Assembly: GCF_028473665.1 (NCBI RefSeq)
Contig: NZ_CP098774.1
Location: 3,996,501 to 4,060,500 of the forward strand
DNA: 64,000 nt
Direction: 5' to 3'
Source: Sphingomonas sp. QA11
Lineage (GTDB): Bacteria > Pseudomonadota > Alphaproteobacteria > Sphingomonadales > Sphingomonadaceae
The notes under the pieces were generated by a model. That model was not told where the DNA came from. It saw nothing but the letters and a program-made list of their open reading frames with translations, and searched no databases. A program made the translations under genes and the position numbers. This document shows, one piece after another, positions 42,290 to 50,123 of this stretch; within the stretch, counting starts at the first letter, position 1, and the number at the start of each line of letters is the position of its first letter.

Positions 42290-42814
42290 ATGCGATCCAA
42301 GGGGTTTGAGGGCATGGCCTGCTCGATCGCGAAGGTGATGGCGGCGCTCGGCGACCGCTGGGGCATCCTCGTCATGCGCGATCTGCTGCTCGGACTGACT
42401 CGCTACGATGATCTGCGGCGCTCGACCGGCGTTACCAATGCGACCTTATCGGACCGCCTGAAAAGTCTCGAGCAGGCGGGGCTGATTGAGCGGCGCCGGT
42501 ATCAGGAGCGTCCGGAGCGCTACGAATATCTCCCGACCGGGCGAGGCAGAGACCTGGCGCTGCTCATGCAGGCAATGGTCCAGATCGGCGACAAGTGGCG
42601 GCGCGAGGAGGAACTGGAACCGCCCTTGCGCTTCGTTGGCGCAGGGTCTGGCAACGGGTTGAAGCTCGCTCTGGTCGACGAAGACCAGGAGGGATTGGCC
42701 GCAGAGCCTGAAATACGGATCGTCGCCGGTCCTGGCGCCGACGAGCTCATGCGCTGGCGAGTGGAACTGGGAAGAGATGAACGCGGCGCGCGACGCGCGG
42801 CGACGGCGGACTGA
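42290..42814 (+). CDS. HxlR-family transcriptional regulator
   Basis: 174 residues. Winged helix of the HxlR type: CSIAKVMAALGDRWGILVMR with the conserved Cys and GDRW, then DLRRSTGVTNATLSDRLKSL and the wing RYQERPERYEYLPTGRGRDL. The C-terminal part beyond 110 residues is an acidic extension (EDQEGLAAEPEIRIVAGPGA). The Cys in MACSIAKV is the redox-sensing position of HypR/YodB-type proteins, though its role here is unknown. Divergent from nmrA with twin palindromes between. Confidence 0.9.
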   Translation: MRSKGFEGMACSIAKVMAALGDRWGILVMRDLLLGLTRYDDLRRSTGVTNATLSDRLKSLEQAGLIERRRYQERPERYEYLPTGRGRDLALLMQAMVQIGDKWRREEELEPPLRFVGAGSGNGLKLALVDEDQEGLAAEPEIRIVAGPGADELMRWRVELGRDERGARRAATAD

Positions 42815-42829
42815 CGGGCCTGCGCGATC

Positions 42830-43645
42830 TCAGACGAGGCGGTCGACCACTTGCCCCTTCGTTGCAGCCGACCAATCCGACGATCCCGGCGAGGGCACTA
42901 ATGCCGAGGCGAGGCCGGTTGCAGCGGTGGGGCCCGCCGACAGAAAAGCGCCCGGATTGGTCACGCCGTAGGACGTCTCGCCATTGCCGAGATGGGTGAC
43001 GATGGTGCCGTTGACGAGCGCGTCGAGCTGCCGGCCAGTGTCGATCATGCCGGCGAGCGATGTTGTCCGCGCCTTGGCCAGATCGATCGCGCCGCCTTGC
43101 GCATCGGTATAGGTCGCATCGTTGAACCAGCCGGTCTCCCCGGCCTTGTTCGCAACCTGCTGGATCATGCTGAGGAATTTGACCGATCCGTCGATCGCGC
43201 CGGCGACATTCTGATATTGCTGGCCGGTCTCGCGAAGCGACGTGCCGTTGGCGACGACCTGCTGCGTGCCGTCATAGGCGGACACCATGTCGGTATTGAA
43301 TTGCTGGACCTGGTTGACCAGCGTCGTGTTGGCGTTGAGCTGGCCCTCCAGCCACTTGCGGTCGCTGTCGCTGAGGTCGTTCGAGACGACCTTCAGCTTG
43401 CCCCCGTCCGAGACGAAATCGAACTGTGCGTCGGCGAGGTCCGGGCGCTGGGCGAGGATCGATTTGAAGGCGGCCGTAACCGTCCCGGTCAACGCCTGCG
43501 TATCCTGGCCGACCTGCGCGATCGCGCGGAACTGCTTCATCGGCTGGGCATCGGAAATGTCGGGCGGGGTCGTCGAGACTTGCTGGACGCTGGTCACGGA
43601 CGTCTGATCGGCAGCCGTCGCGCCGGCGGTGCCACTCGTGAGCAC
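42830..43645 (-). pseudogene. Truncated gene of unknown function (N-terminus missing)
   Basis: About 271 codons read a protein rich in Asn, Gln, Thr and Ala, with VGQDTQALTGTVTAAFKSIL, RPDLADAQFDFVSDGGKLKV and DSDRKWLEGQLNANTTLVNQ. The helical, low-cysteine composition suggests an exported or surface protein. No start codon fits: upstream of about 43,645 the frame runs into DNA encoding an MFS transporter on the other strand. The N-terminus was therefore removed in the same event that removed the start of the MFS gene. No similar family recognised. Confidence 0.6.
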
Positions 43646-43663
43646 AGCGCTGGCCAGTGGGTC

Positions 43664-45031
43664 ATGAACGCCTACACCATCGCCTGCACGAGCATTCTGA
43701 TGGTGGCCGGCACGCTTGCCGACCGGCTCGGGCGGCGACGAGTGTTCACCGCCTCGATGATCCTCTTCGGTGCGGCTTCCCTGGGGTGCGGGATGGCGCA
43801 GACGATAGCCATGCTCATAGCCTGCCGCGTCGTGCAGGGGGCTGGCGGCGGGGCGATGTTGATCTGCCTCATCGCCATTCTCTCCAACGCCTATCGCGAC
43901 GGGGCCGAGCGGGGCCGAGCCTTCGCCATCTGGGGTATCGTGTTCGGGACCGGGCTGGGCATCGGCCCGCTGTTCGGTGGCCTGATCGCCTCGCTCGTCG
44001 GCTGGCGCTGGGTGTTTCTCATCCACGGCCCCCTGACGGTCCTGACGCTGGTGCTGGTGTTCGCGACGATCCGGGAGTCCCGCGCCGCCAGCACCCACAA
44101 GATGGATCTCGCCGGAATGGTCACCTTGTCGCTCAGCGTGCTGGGCCTGACCTCCTTCATCATCGAAGGACCGAAATACGGGTTCGACAGTCCGGTGATG
44201 ATCGCGATCGCCGTCGCGGCTCTGGTCAGCGCCGCGATCTTCGTGGCCGCGGAACGGCTCAGTTCTCACCCGATGGTCGACTTCTCTGTGTTTCGCATCC
44301 CGCATTTCACCGGCGCGATCATGGGCTCGGCCGGGGTGAATTTCAGCTTCTGGCCGCTGCTGATCTACCTGCCGCTCTATTTCGAGAACGGCATCGGCTA
44401 TGACCGGACGACGACCGGTTTCATCCTGCTGGCCTACACGCTGCCGGCGCTGCTCCTCCCGCCGCTAGGAGAGCAGCTTGCGCTCCGCTATTCTCCGCGG
44501 AACGTGATACCCGGCGGCCTCTTGCTGATCGGCTTGGGATGCTGGGCGATCACGCTCGGACTGGCCTGGGCGCCGCCCGGTTGGCTGGCCCTGCTGCCGG
44601 GCTGCATCCTGACCGGGGTGGGGTTGGGTCTCGCCAACACGCCTTCCTCCAATGCGGCGACCGGCGCGGTCGATGCCGATCGCGCCGGCATGGCCTCCGG
44701 GATCGAGACGACGGTCAGATATATTGCGCTGTCAGCCAACATCGCCTTGATGGGGCTCGTCCTGCTGATCGGCGTTCGGTCGTTCCTTCTGCACTCTGCT
44801 GGTGGGCTGGATGGCGCCCATGCTAGCGAGATGGCGGAGCGTCTTCTCACCGACGGCATCGGTTTCGACACGATCCTGTCGCCGCAGCAGAAGCTCGATC
44901 GCTTCCTCGCTCTGCGCCAAGGCTTCGAGACGCTGACGCTCTATGCGGGGCTGGCCGCCGCGTTTTTCGCAGCGTCGAGCTTCATAGCGTTCCGCCGGGA
45001 CACAAGGCGGGCTGTCGGTTTGGCACAGTGA
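43664..45031 (+). pseudogene. MFS drug exporter (DHA2/EmrB-like), 5' end deleted
   Basis: About 455 codons from a possible ATG (MNAYTIACTSILMVAGTLAD). The frame matches DHA2 exporters from helix 2 onward: VAGTLADRLGRRRVFTASMI is motif A, ACRVVQGAGGGAML motif B, and FGTGLGIGPLFGGLIASLVG follows. Such proteins normally read TIVNVALPxIQ...LQWVMNAYTI, so helix 1 and its start are gone; the first residues before the ATG (GQWV) still belong to the family. The missing part abuts the truncated gene on the minus strand at about 43,645. It may be translated from the internal ATG but would lack one helix. Confidence 0.75.
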
Positions 45032-45052
45032 AGCCTGAACGCCGGCGCCATC

Positions 45053-45928
45053 ATGTCACCGTCTTTCCTGCCCCCGATGCCAGCTGAACAACCCGTGACC
45101 CTCAGCGTCTTTCTGATCATCCTTATGGCCGCAGCCCTTCACGCGGCATGGAACGCGATCGTGAAGGGCGGTGAGGACAGCTCCCTGACGACGGTCACCG
45201 TCACAGGTGCGGCAGCCCTTATCGCCGCGGTGACGCTCCCGTTTCTGCCTGCACCGCATCGGCAGAGCTGGCCGCTGATCGCGGCCTCGGCGCTCCTGTC
45301 GATCGGCTACTATGTCCTCGTCGGACGGACCTACAAGATCGCCGACATGAGCCGGACCTATCCGCTCATGCGCGGCACGGCCCCGCTCATCGTCGCTCTC
45401 GCAAGTACGGTGATCCTCGGCGATCGACTTGGCGCGAGGGCATGGTGCGGGGTGGTCGTGATCTGCGCGGGAGTCCTCGCCATGACCGGCGATCGAAAGC
45501 CGGGCCAATCTGCCGGAACGCGGCTCGCGCTCCTGAATGCCTGTATCATCGCCAGTTACACGCTGGTCGATGGCGTCGGTGTTCGCCGCTCGGGCAGCGC
45601 GGCCAGCTACACGCTTTGGATCTTCCTTCTGACCGGGGCGCCCCTCGTGGCATGGACCTTCGTGCGCCGTGGCGTGCAGTTTCGGTCCTATGTGCGCCGG
45701 AACTGGCGCCTCGCCGCCGTCGGCGGAGCGGGCACGATCGCCTCTTACGGCCTCGCGCTGTGGGCGATGACGGAAACATCGGTCGCCGTGGTCGCCGCCC
45801 TGCGAGAAACCGCGATCATCTTCGGAACGCTGATCGCGGCCCTCCTCCTGAAGGAGCGCATCGACCGCAGCAGGATGATCGCGGCGCTCACTATCGCAGT
45901 TGGAGCAGTGGTCCTGCGCGCATCGTGA
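45053..45928 (+). CDS. EamA/DMT-superfamily transporter
   Basis: 291 residues with about ten hydrophobic helices in two EamA repeats: VFLIILMAAALHAAWNAIVK at the start and MTETSVAVVAALRETAIIFG near the end. The typical PLIVALASTVILGDRLGARA sits in repeat one and IIFGTLIAALLLKERIDRSR in repeat two. It lies 21 bases after the truncated MFS gene. The ATG at 45053 and one at 45077 are both possible. Confidence 0.88.
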   Translation: MSPSFLPPMPAEQPVTLSVFLIILMAAALHAAWNAIVKGGEDSSLTTVTVTGAAALIAAVTLPFLPAPHRQSWPLIAASALLSIGYYVLVGRTYKIADMSRTYPLMRGTAPLIVALASTVILGDRLGARAWCGVVVICAGVLAMTGDRKPGQSAGTRLALLNACIIASYTLVDGVGVRRSGSAASYTLWIFLLTGAPLVAWTFVRRGVQFRSYVRRNWRLAAVGGAGTIASYGLALWAMTETSVAVVAALRETAIIFGTLIAALLLKERIDRSRMIAALTIAVGAVVLRAS

Positions 45929-46071
45929 GACGAGGACTTGCGGTAACGCAAACTTGGCTTTCGAAAGACCAATGCCGCTTTCGGAGCCGCCGGTCCTATT
46001 CTGTCGCGCATGGATAAGACGGCAGAAACACTGGTGCCAAGAGTAGGCAGGAATGCTGCCTCAAAGAGCGC

Positions 46072-46401
46072 GTGAGCAGCGCCGCCGCCTGGACCCTGCT
46101 GCTGCTGTCCGGGCTCGCGGACGTTGCCTGGGCGACGAGCGTGAAGATGTCGGCCGGATATAGCCGGCTTGGCTGGGCCGCCACTTCCTTCGTTCTGCTC
46201 CTCCTTTTCATCGCGATGCTCGGTCGCGCGCTCGAGGTCCTGCCGATGGGCACAGCCTACGCCGTCTGGACTGGAGTGGGCGCGGTGGGATCGGTGGCCA
46301 TCGGCATCGCCCTGTTCGGTGAGCCGGTCTCTCTCCCTCGGATGCTGTGGATTGCGGTCACTCTGGCCGGAATTGTCGGCCTCAAGATGACAAGCCAATA
46401 G
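46072..46401 (+). CDS. Small multidrug resistance (SMR) transporter
   Basis: 109 residues, four membrane helices: the first is AAWTLLLLSGLADVAWATSV; then FVLLLLFIAMLGRALEVLPM; AYAVWTGVGAVGSVAIGIAL; and MLWIAVTLAGIVGLKMTS. It matches the SugE/EmrE group. The essential Glu14 of this family (FEV or AEV in helix 1) is Asp here (LADVAW, D17). The start is a GTG after a weak ribosome site. 10 bases or so separate it from the PDH E1-alpha gene, possibly one operon. Confidence 0.88.
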   Translation: MSSAAAWTLLLLSGLADVAWATSVKMSAGYSRLGWAATSFVLLLLFIAMLGRALEVLPMGTAYAVWTGVGAVGSVAIGIALFGEPVSLPRMLWIAVTLAGIVGLKMTSQ

Positions 46402-46413
46402 CAGGAGATCGTG

Positions 46414-47427
46414 ATGGAAACGGGAAAGAGCCCCCCGGCCGCTGTGTCGGAATGCGCAACGAACATCTCCTTTCGGAAAGAGGATGATCTTCACGCCTAC
46501 GAGCAGATGGTGCTGATCCGCCGTTTCGAGGAGCGGGCCGGCCAAATGTATGGCGAGGGCCTGATTGCGGGCTTCTGTCACCTCTACATCGGTCAGGAGG
46601 CAGTCGTCGTTGGGATGCAGATGGCCATCGAAAAGGGCGATCAGGTCATCACCGCCTATCGCGACCACGGGCACATGCTCGCGCTCGGCGTCGACCCCAA
46701 CATTGTGATGGGCGAGCTGACAGGCCGCGAGGCCGGCATCTCGCACGGCAAAGGAGGATCGATGCACATGTTCGCACCGGAGCTCGGCTTCTACGGCGGC
46801 CACGGCATCGTCGGCGCCCAGGTCTCGATCGGCACCGGGCTGGCTTTCGCGAACCGCTACCGGGGCAACGACCGGGTCTGCCTCACCTATTTCGGGGACG
46901 GCGCGGCCAACCAGGGCCAGGTCTACGAGAGCTTCAACATGGCGAAGATCTGGGACCTGCCGGTCGTCTACGTGATCGAGAACAACCGATACGGCATGGG
47001 CACCAGCATCGAACGGGCATCTGCCACGACCGATCTTTCTCAGCGCGGGGCCTCGTTCAACATTCCGGGAGAACAGGTCGACGCGATGGACGTCCGCGCC
47101 GTCTACGAAGCGGGCAAGCGGGCGGTCGAGCGCGCGCGGGATGGCGGTGGCCCTTACATCCTCGAGATGCTCACCTACCGTTATCGCGGCCACTCGATGT
47201 CCGATCCGGCCAAATACCGATCGAGGGACGAGGTCCAGAAGATGAAAACCGAGAATGATCCGATCGACCGGGTGATGGCACGTCTGCTGAACGACTGGCG
47301 CGTCGGGCAGGAGGAGTTGAAGGCGATCGACAAGCGCATCAAGGCCACGGTCTTGAGTGCAGTCGATTTTGCGGTATCCAGCCCAGAGCCTGATCCGGCC
47401 GAACTCTACACGCATGTCTATGCGTAA
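46414..47427 (+). CDS. Pyruvate dehydrogenase E1 alpha subunit-like protein, without E1 beta nearby
   Basis: 337 residues. Thiamine-diphosphate-binding motif: YFGDGAANQGQVYESF with NNRYGMGT, the GDG...NN signature. Other E1-alpha motifs: LYIGQEAVVVGMQMAIEKGD, YRDHGHMLALGVDP and the phosphorylation-loop segment TYRYRGHSMSDPAKYRSRDE. E1-alpha works with E1-beta and E2; neither gene is next to it, and the alphaproteobacterial pdhA is normally followed by pdhB. The ATG at 46414 follows GCAGGAGATC. This is either an extra copy recruited by the neighbours or a pathway fragment. Confidence 0.88.
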   Translation: METGKSPPAAVSECATNISFRKEDDLHAYEQMVLIRRFEERAGQMYGEGLIAGFCHLYIGQEAVVVGMQMAIEKGDQVITAYRDHGHMLALGVDPNIVMGELTGREAGISHGKGGSMHMFAPELGFYGGHGIVGAQVSIGTGLAFANRYRGNDRVCLTYFGDGAANQGQVYESFNMAKIWDLPVVYVIENNRYGMGTSIERASATTDLSQRGASFNIPGEQVDAMDVRAVYEAGKRAVERARDGGGPYILEMLTYRYRGHSMSDPAKYRSRDEVQKMKTENDPIDRVMARLLNDWRVGQEELKAIDKRIKATVLSAVDFAVSSPEPDPAELYTHVYA

Positions 47428-47451
47428 CATCCCGTTGGATACGGGCGACGC

Positions 47452-47910
47452 TCAAGGATTGGCGTCGTCCGGCACTTTCTCGATGACGGTGTCGCTTGAA
47501 CCGACCAGTTTTCCATCCTCCGTCTTGACCTCGAGGATAATCCGGCGGCCGCTATCGCGTGCGAGGAGGCGGGAACGCTTCTCGTCAGGCTCGAACAGAT
47601 AGCGCTCTCCCCATTGGCGGAGCGCCACCATGACCGGGAACAGATCCCGGCCCATCTCTGTCAGGAGATATTCCTCTCGCGAGGGCGTTCCCTCGGTTGG
47701 CCGCGTTTCCAATATCCCGCGGTCGACCAGCGTGCGCAGCCGGAGCGCCAGGATGTTTTTGGCGATGCCGAGGCTCTTCTGAAACTCCCCGAAGCGCGTC
47801 AGCCCATCGAAGGCATCGCGCACGATGAGCAGCGACCACCAATCGCCGATCACGTCCAGCGACCGCGCGCTCGGGCAGGTGTCGGCTATCAGGCTCTTGC
47901 GCTTCACCAT
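47452..47910 (-). CDS. HxlR-family transcriptional regulator
   Basis: 152 residues from the ATG at 47910. HxlR winged helix: TCPSARSLDVIGDWWSLLIV with the conserved Cys and the GDWWS motif, then RFGEFQKSLGIAKNILALRL and the wing TPSREEYLLTEMGRDLFPVM. Longer starts at 47928 (MQNV) and 48012 are open; the family usually begins a few residues before the Cys, as here. It is divergent from the MFS exporter at 48011, with two similar palindromes in the gap, so it probably represses that exporter. Confidence 0.9.
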   Translation of the reverse strand: MVKRKSLIADTCPSARSLDVIGDWWSLLIVRDAFDGLTRFGEFQKSLGIAKNILALRLRTLVDRGILETRPTEGTPSREEYLLTEMGRDLFPVMVALRQWGERYLFEPDEKRSRLLARDSGRRIILEVKTEDGKLVGSSDTVIEKVPDDANP

Positions 47911-47940
47911 GGGCCTTACGTTCTGCATCTCCTGATTGAT

Positions 47941-47995
47941 GGTTGCATTATAAAACCTTCCCGATAGGCTGCAATTCGGTTTCATCATTAAACCG
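47941..47995. promoter_or_regulatory. Pair of similar palindromes in the HxlR/MFS gap
   Basis: GGTTGCATTATAAAACC (47941-47957) and GGTTTCATCATTAAACC (47978-47994) agree at 14 of 17 bases (GGTTnCATnATnAAACC) and each is a near-palindrome with GGTT and AACC ends. The second extends to CGGTTT...AAACCG (47977-47995). They are 37 bases apart and lie between the divergent HxlR and MFS genes; the second is about 16 bases from the MFS start, well placed to block it. Confidence 0.74.
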
Positions 47996-48010
47996 AGTCG
48001 GGGATTCTCC

Positions 48011-49219
48011 ATGCCTGCCAGCGAGGCCTGCGCACCCTTCGAACACCCTCGTCCTGGGATATCGAAGCTCTCTCCAGCCCTGATCTTTCTCTTTGCCCTC
48101 GCGAGCGGGCTGGCGGTCGCGAACGCCTATTTCGCGCACCCGATGCTCGACGTGATGGCGGATGCTGTGGGCCTTCCCCGCGCGCAATCCGGACTGATCG
48201 TCGGCATGACCCAATTGGGTTACGGCCTGGGGTTGATCTTCCTCGTACCGCTCGGCGACCTCTTTGACCGGCGCCGCCTGGTGATCTTCCAATCCTCGCT
48301 CTCGGTCGCGGCACTGCTGGCGATCGGCCTCTCGCCGACCGCCGCGACGCTGCTAACTGCAATGGCGTTCATGGGGTTTCTCGCGGTCACCACCCAGAGC
48401 TTCGTTGCTTATGCCGCCAGCCTGGCCGAGGATGCGGAGCGCGGGCATGTCGTCGGGCTGGTTACGGGCGGGATCGTCATTGGCCTACTGGGCGCACGCA
48501 CACTGTCCGGCGTCGTGACCGATCTTGCCGGCTGGCGCGTAGTCTACCTGACGTCCGCCGTCCTGACCTCGGGGCTGGTCATGCTGTTGGCTTTCGCGCT
48601 GCCGGCGCAACCGAAGACGGAACCGGGGTCGTCCTACCGTGCGCTCATCGCATCGCTTTTCACCCTCTTCAGGGCCGAGCCTGTGCTGCGCGTCCGTAGC
48701 TTGCTCGCCATGCTCATCTTCGCCAATATCACGACCTTGCTGACGCCGCTGGTGCTGCCGCTGAGCGCGCCGCCTTTTTCCCTCTCGCATACTGGCGTCG
48801 ACCTGTTCGGGCTCGCGGGGATTGCGGGCGCGCTCGGCGCGACGCGGGCGGGACGATGGACCGATCGCGGCCTGGGTCAGCGGGTGACGGGCATTGCACT
48901 GACAATGATGCTGACGGCATGGACCTTCATCGCGATGCTACCCCATGGCCTTGGCTGGCTCGTGATCGGCGTCGTCATGATCGATTTCGGACTGCAGGCG
49001 GTCCACGTCACCAACCAGGCGATGATCTACCGCGTTCGCCCGGAAGCGCAGAGCCGCCTGACGGCCGCCTACATGGTGTTCTATTCGATCGGCAGCGCGC
49101 TTGGCTCCTCGGCCTCGACCTTGCTCTACACGCACGCCGGCTGGAGCGGCGTTTGCGCGCTCGGCGCTGCCATCTCGGTCCTGTCGCTGATCCCTTGGAT
49201 GAGCACGCGCGATCGGTAG
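48011..49219 (+). CDS. MFS transporter (12-helix, YnfM/NepI-like)
   Basis: 402 residues with about 12 membrane helices. Helix 1 region LIFLFALASGLAVANAYFAH. Motif A in loop 2-3: GLIFLVPLGDLFDRRRLVIF. Later QSFVAYAASLAEDAERGHVV and VIGLLGARTLSGVVTDLAGW are typical of the predicted arabinose/sugar-efflux-like MFS. It is divergent from the HxlR repressor, which probably controls it. The substrate is unknown. Confidence 0.9.
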   Translation: MPASEACAPFEHPRPGISKLSPALIFLFALASGLAVANAYFAHPMLDVMADAVGLPRAQSGLIVGMTQLGYGLGLIFLVPLGDLFDRRRLVIFQSSLSVAALLAIGLSPTAATLLTAMAFMGFLAVTTQSFVAYAASLAEDAERGHVVGLVTGGIVIGLLGARTLSGVVTDLAGWRVVYLTSAVLTSGLVMLLAFALPAQPKTEPGSSYRALIASLFTLFRAEPVLRVRSLLAMLIFANITTLLTPLVLPLSAPPFSLSHTGVDLFGLAGIAGALGATRAGRWTDRGLGQRVTGIALTMMLTAWTFIAMLPHGLGWLVIGVVMIDFGLQAVHVTNQAMIYRVRPEAQSRLTAAYMVFYSIGSALGSSASTLLYTHAGWSGVCALGAAISVLSLIPWMSTRDR

Positions 49220-49230
49220 GGTCGATAGGA

Positions 49231-49357
49231 TCAAGTGGCCGCATGCAGCATGGCAATACCGACGAGCACGGCAATTACGCCGACTGACTGCAAAACGGAC
49301 AGCCGCTCACCACGCAAGGTCAGGCCAAGCCAGGCCGTTACGGCGGCCGCCAGGGTG
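49231..49357 (-). pseudogene. C-terminal remnant of an EamA transporter
   Basis: About 42 codons end a membrane protein: STLAAAVTAWLGLTLRGERL, then SVLQSVGVIAVLVGIAMLHA. This is the last helix pair of an EamA exporter. Upstream of about 49,357 the frame enters an IS3-family remnant on the other strand. The gene was cut by that insertion sequence; only the tail remains. Confidence 0.75.
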
Positions 49358-49494
49358 CTCAAGCAGTTGGTCGCCGACCTCAGCCTCGACAAGCATATCC
49401 TGCAGGATGTCCTGTCCAAAAAGCTCTGACGCCTGGGCGGCGGCGCGAGATTGTCGCGCACGTCCGGGCGTCCCTCCGATTAGCGGTGTTGTGA
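49355..49494 (+). mobile_element. IS3-family insertion sequence remnant (orfA tail and orfB start)
   Basis: One frame reads VLKQLVADLSLDKHILQDVL ending SKKL and a stop at 49429, the C-terminus of an IS3-group orfA (IS3 orfA proteins end LKKLVADLSLDKxxLQ). A second frame continues with GRRREIVAHVRASLRLAVL, matching the start of orfB, before a stop at 49492. The rest of orfB and both ends are lost. It joins directly to the EamA tail at about 49,355. Confidence 0.8.
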
Positions 49495-49516
49495 CCGCTT
49501 TCGGCAAAGGCCGCCG

Positions 49517-49810
49517 TTAAGGCCGGCCGAACACAATGACGGCTTCGTCCCAATTACGGTCTTTGAGCATGCCGCACTGAACGCGTGTCAGCTGGACCGC
49601 CGTGAGAAATTGATCGCTTGGCGCACGGCTAGGCCCTGACAGGTCCGGCCTGATCTCGCGCCGGACCGCGGCCGAGATTCGCGATGCGGTGAGAATATAG
49701 TCGAGTGCCAGCTCGAACCCGATTTTCCGGCACAGCGTGCGGGCGCCTCGCGCTGGCGCGCGACCGCGCTCTACGGCGCCAGCATATAGTGCTAGCGCCG
49801 ACGAGCCCAT
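49517..49810 (-). CDS. Small hypothetical protein
   Basis: 97 residues from an ATG at 49810. Sequence MGSSALALYAGAVERGRAPA, then ELALDYILTASRISAAVRRE and QFLTAVQLTRVQCGMLKDRN. No domain recognised. The frame is open much further upstream in GC-rich DNA, but the composition changes to Arg-rich filler there, so a short protein is more likely. It lies between the IS3 remnant and the start of the mobile-element region. Whether it is expressed is unknown. Confidence 0.4.
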   Translation of the reverse strand: MGSSALALYAGAVERGRAPARGARTLCRKIGFELALDYILTASRISAAVRREIRPDLSGPSRAPSDQFLTAVQLTRVQCGMLKDRNWDEAVIVFGRP

Positions 49811-50123
49811 GGGTCTCGTCCTTCGGTGACGATCGCATGGCGCGTGGCCGGACCCTGACGGCTCCGGCCTGGTCCGCGGTCGCCGCGCTCGCGCGCGGCG
49901 GCGTCGTTTGTGGCCTCTCCCGGTGACGCGGGTGCGGACGGCGCTTCCTGCTAGGCCCGCCGCGGCCGGCGGCAAGCCTGGCGTTCCGCTCGGCTGCTCC
50001 ATTGCATTGCGCCCTTGCGGTGCCGCCGCCCGCTCAAGCGGTCCTCTTCGGTGCGCTCTTGCCGCCCACCCCCCGCGTCCGGGGGAGGCCCCGTGGTTTT
50101 TGGGGGCGGTGCAGGAGGATATC
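49811..50123. other. Gene-free left edge of the mobile-element region
   Basis: About 310 bases, extremely GC-rich with many GCGCG runs. I see no protein coding sequence that I would support. Just before the next gene is GCAGGAGG, a ribosome site. No tRNA, direct repeat or integrase was seen that would mark an attachment site. Confidence 0.4.

Noticed and set aside
42992..43660. N-terminal part of the long plus-strand frame that ends in the MFS gene
   Set aside because: It is opposite the truncated minus-strand gene and has no membrane helix; only the part from 43,650 is MFS-like.
45745..47430. A 561-codon open frame on the minus strand
   Set aside because: It lies wholly opposite EamA, SMR and PDH E1-alpha, which all show clear family motifs; its sequence is His/Asp/Arg-rich filler.
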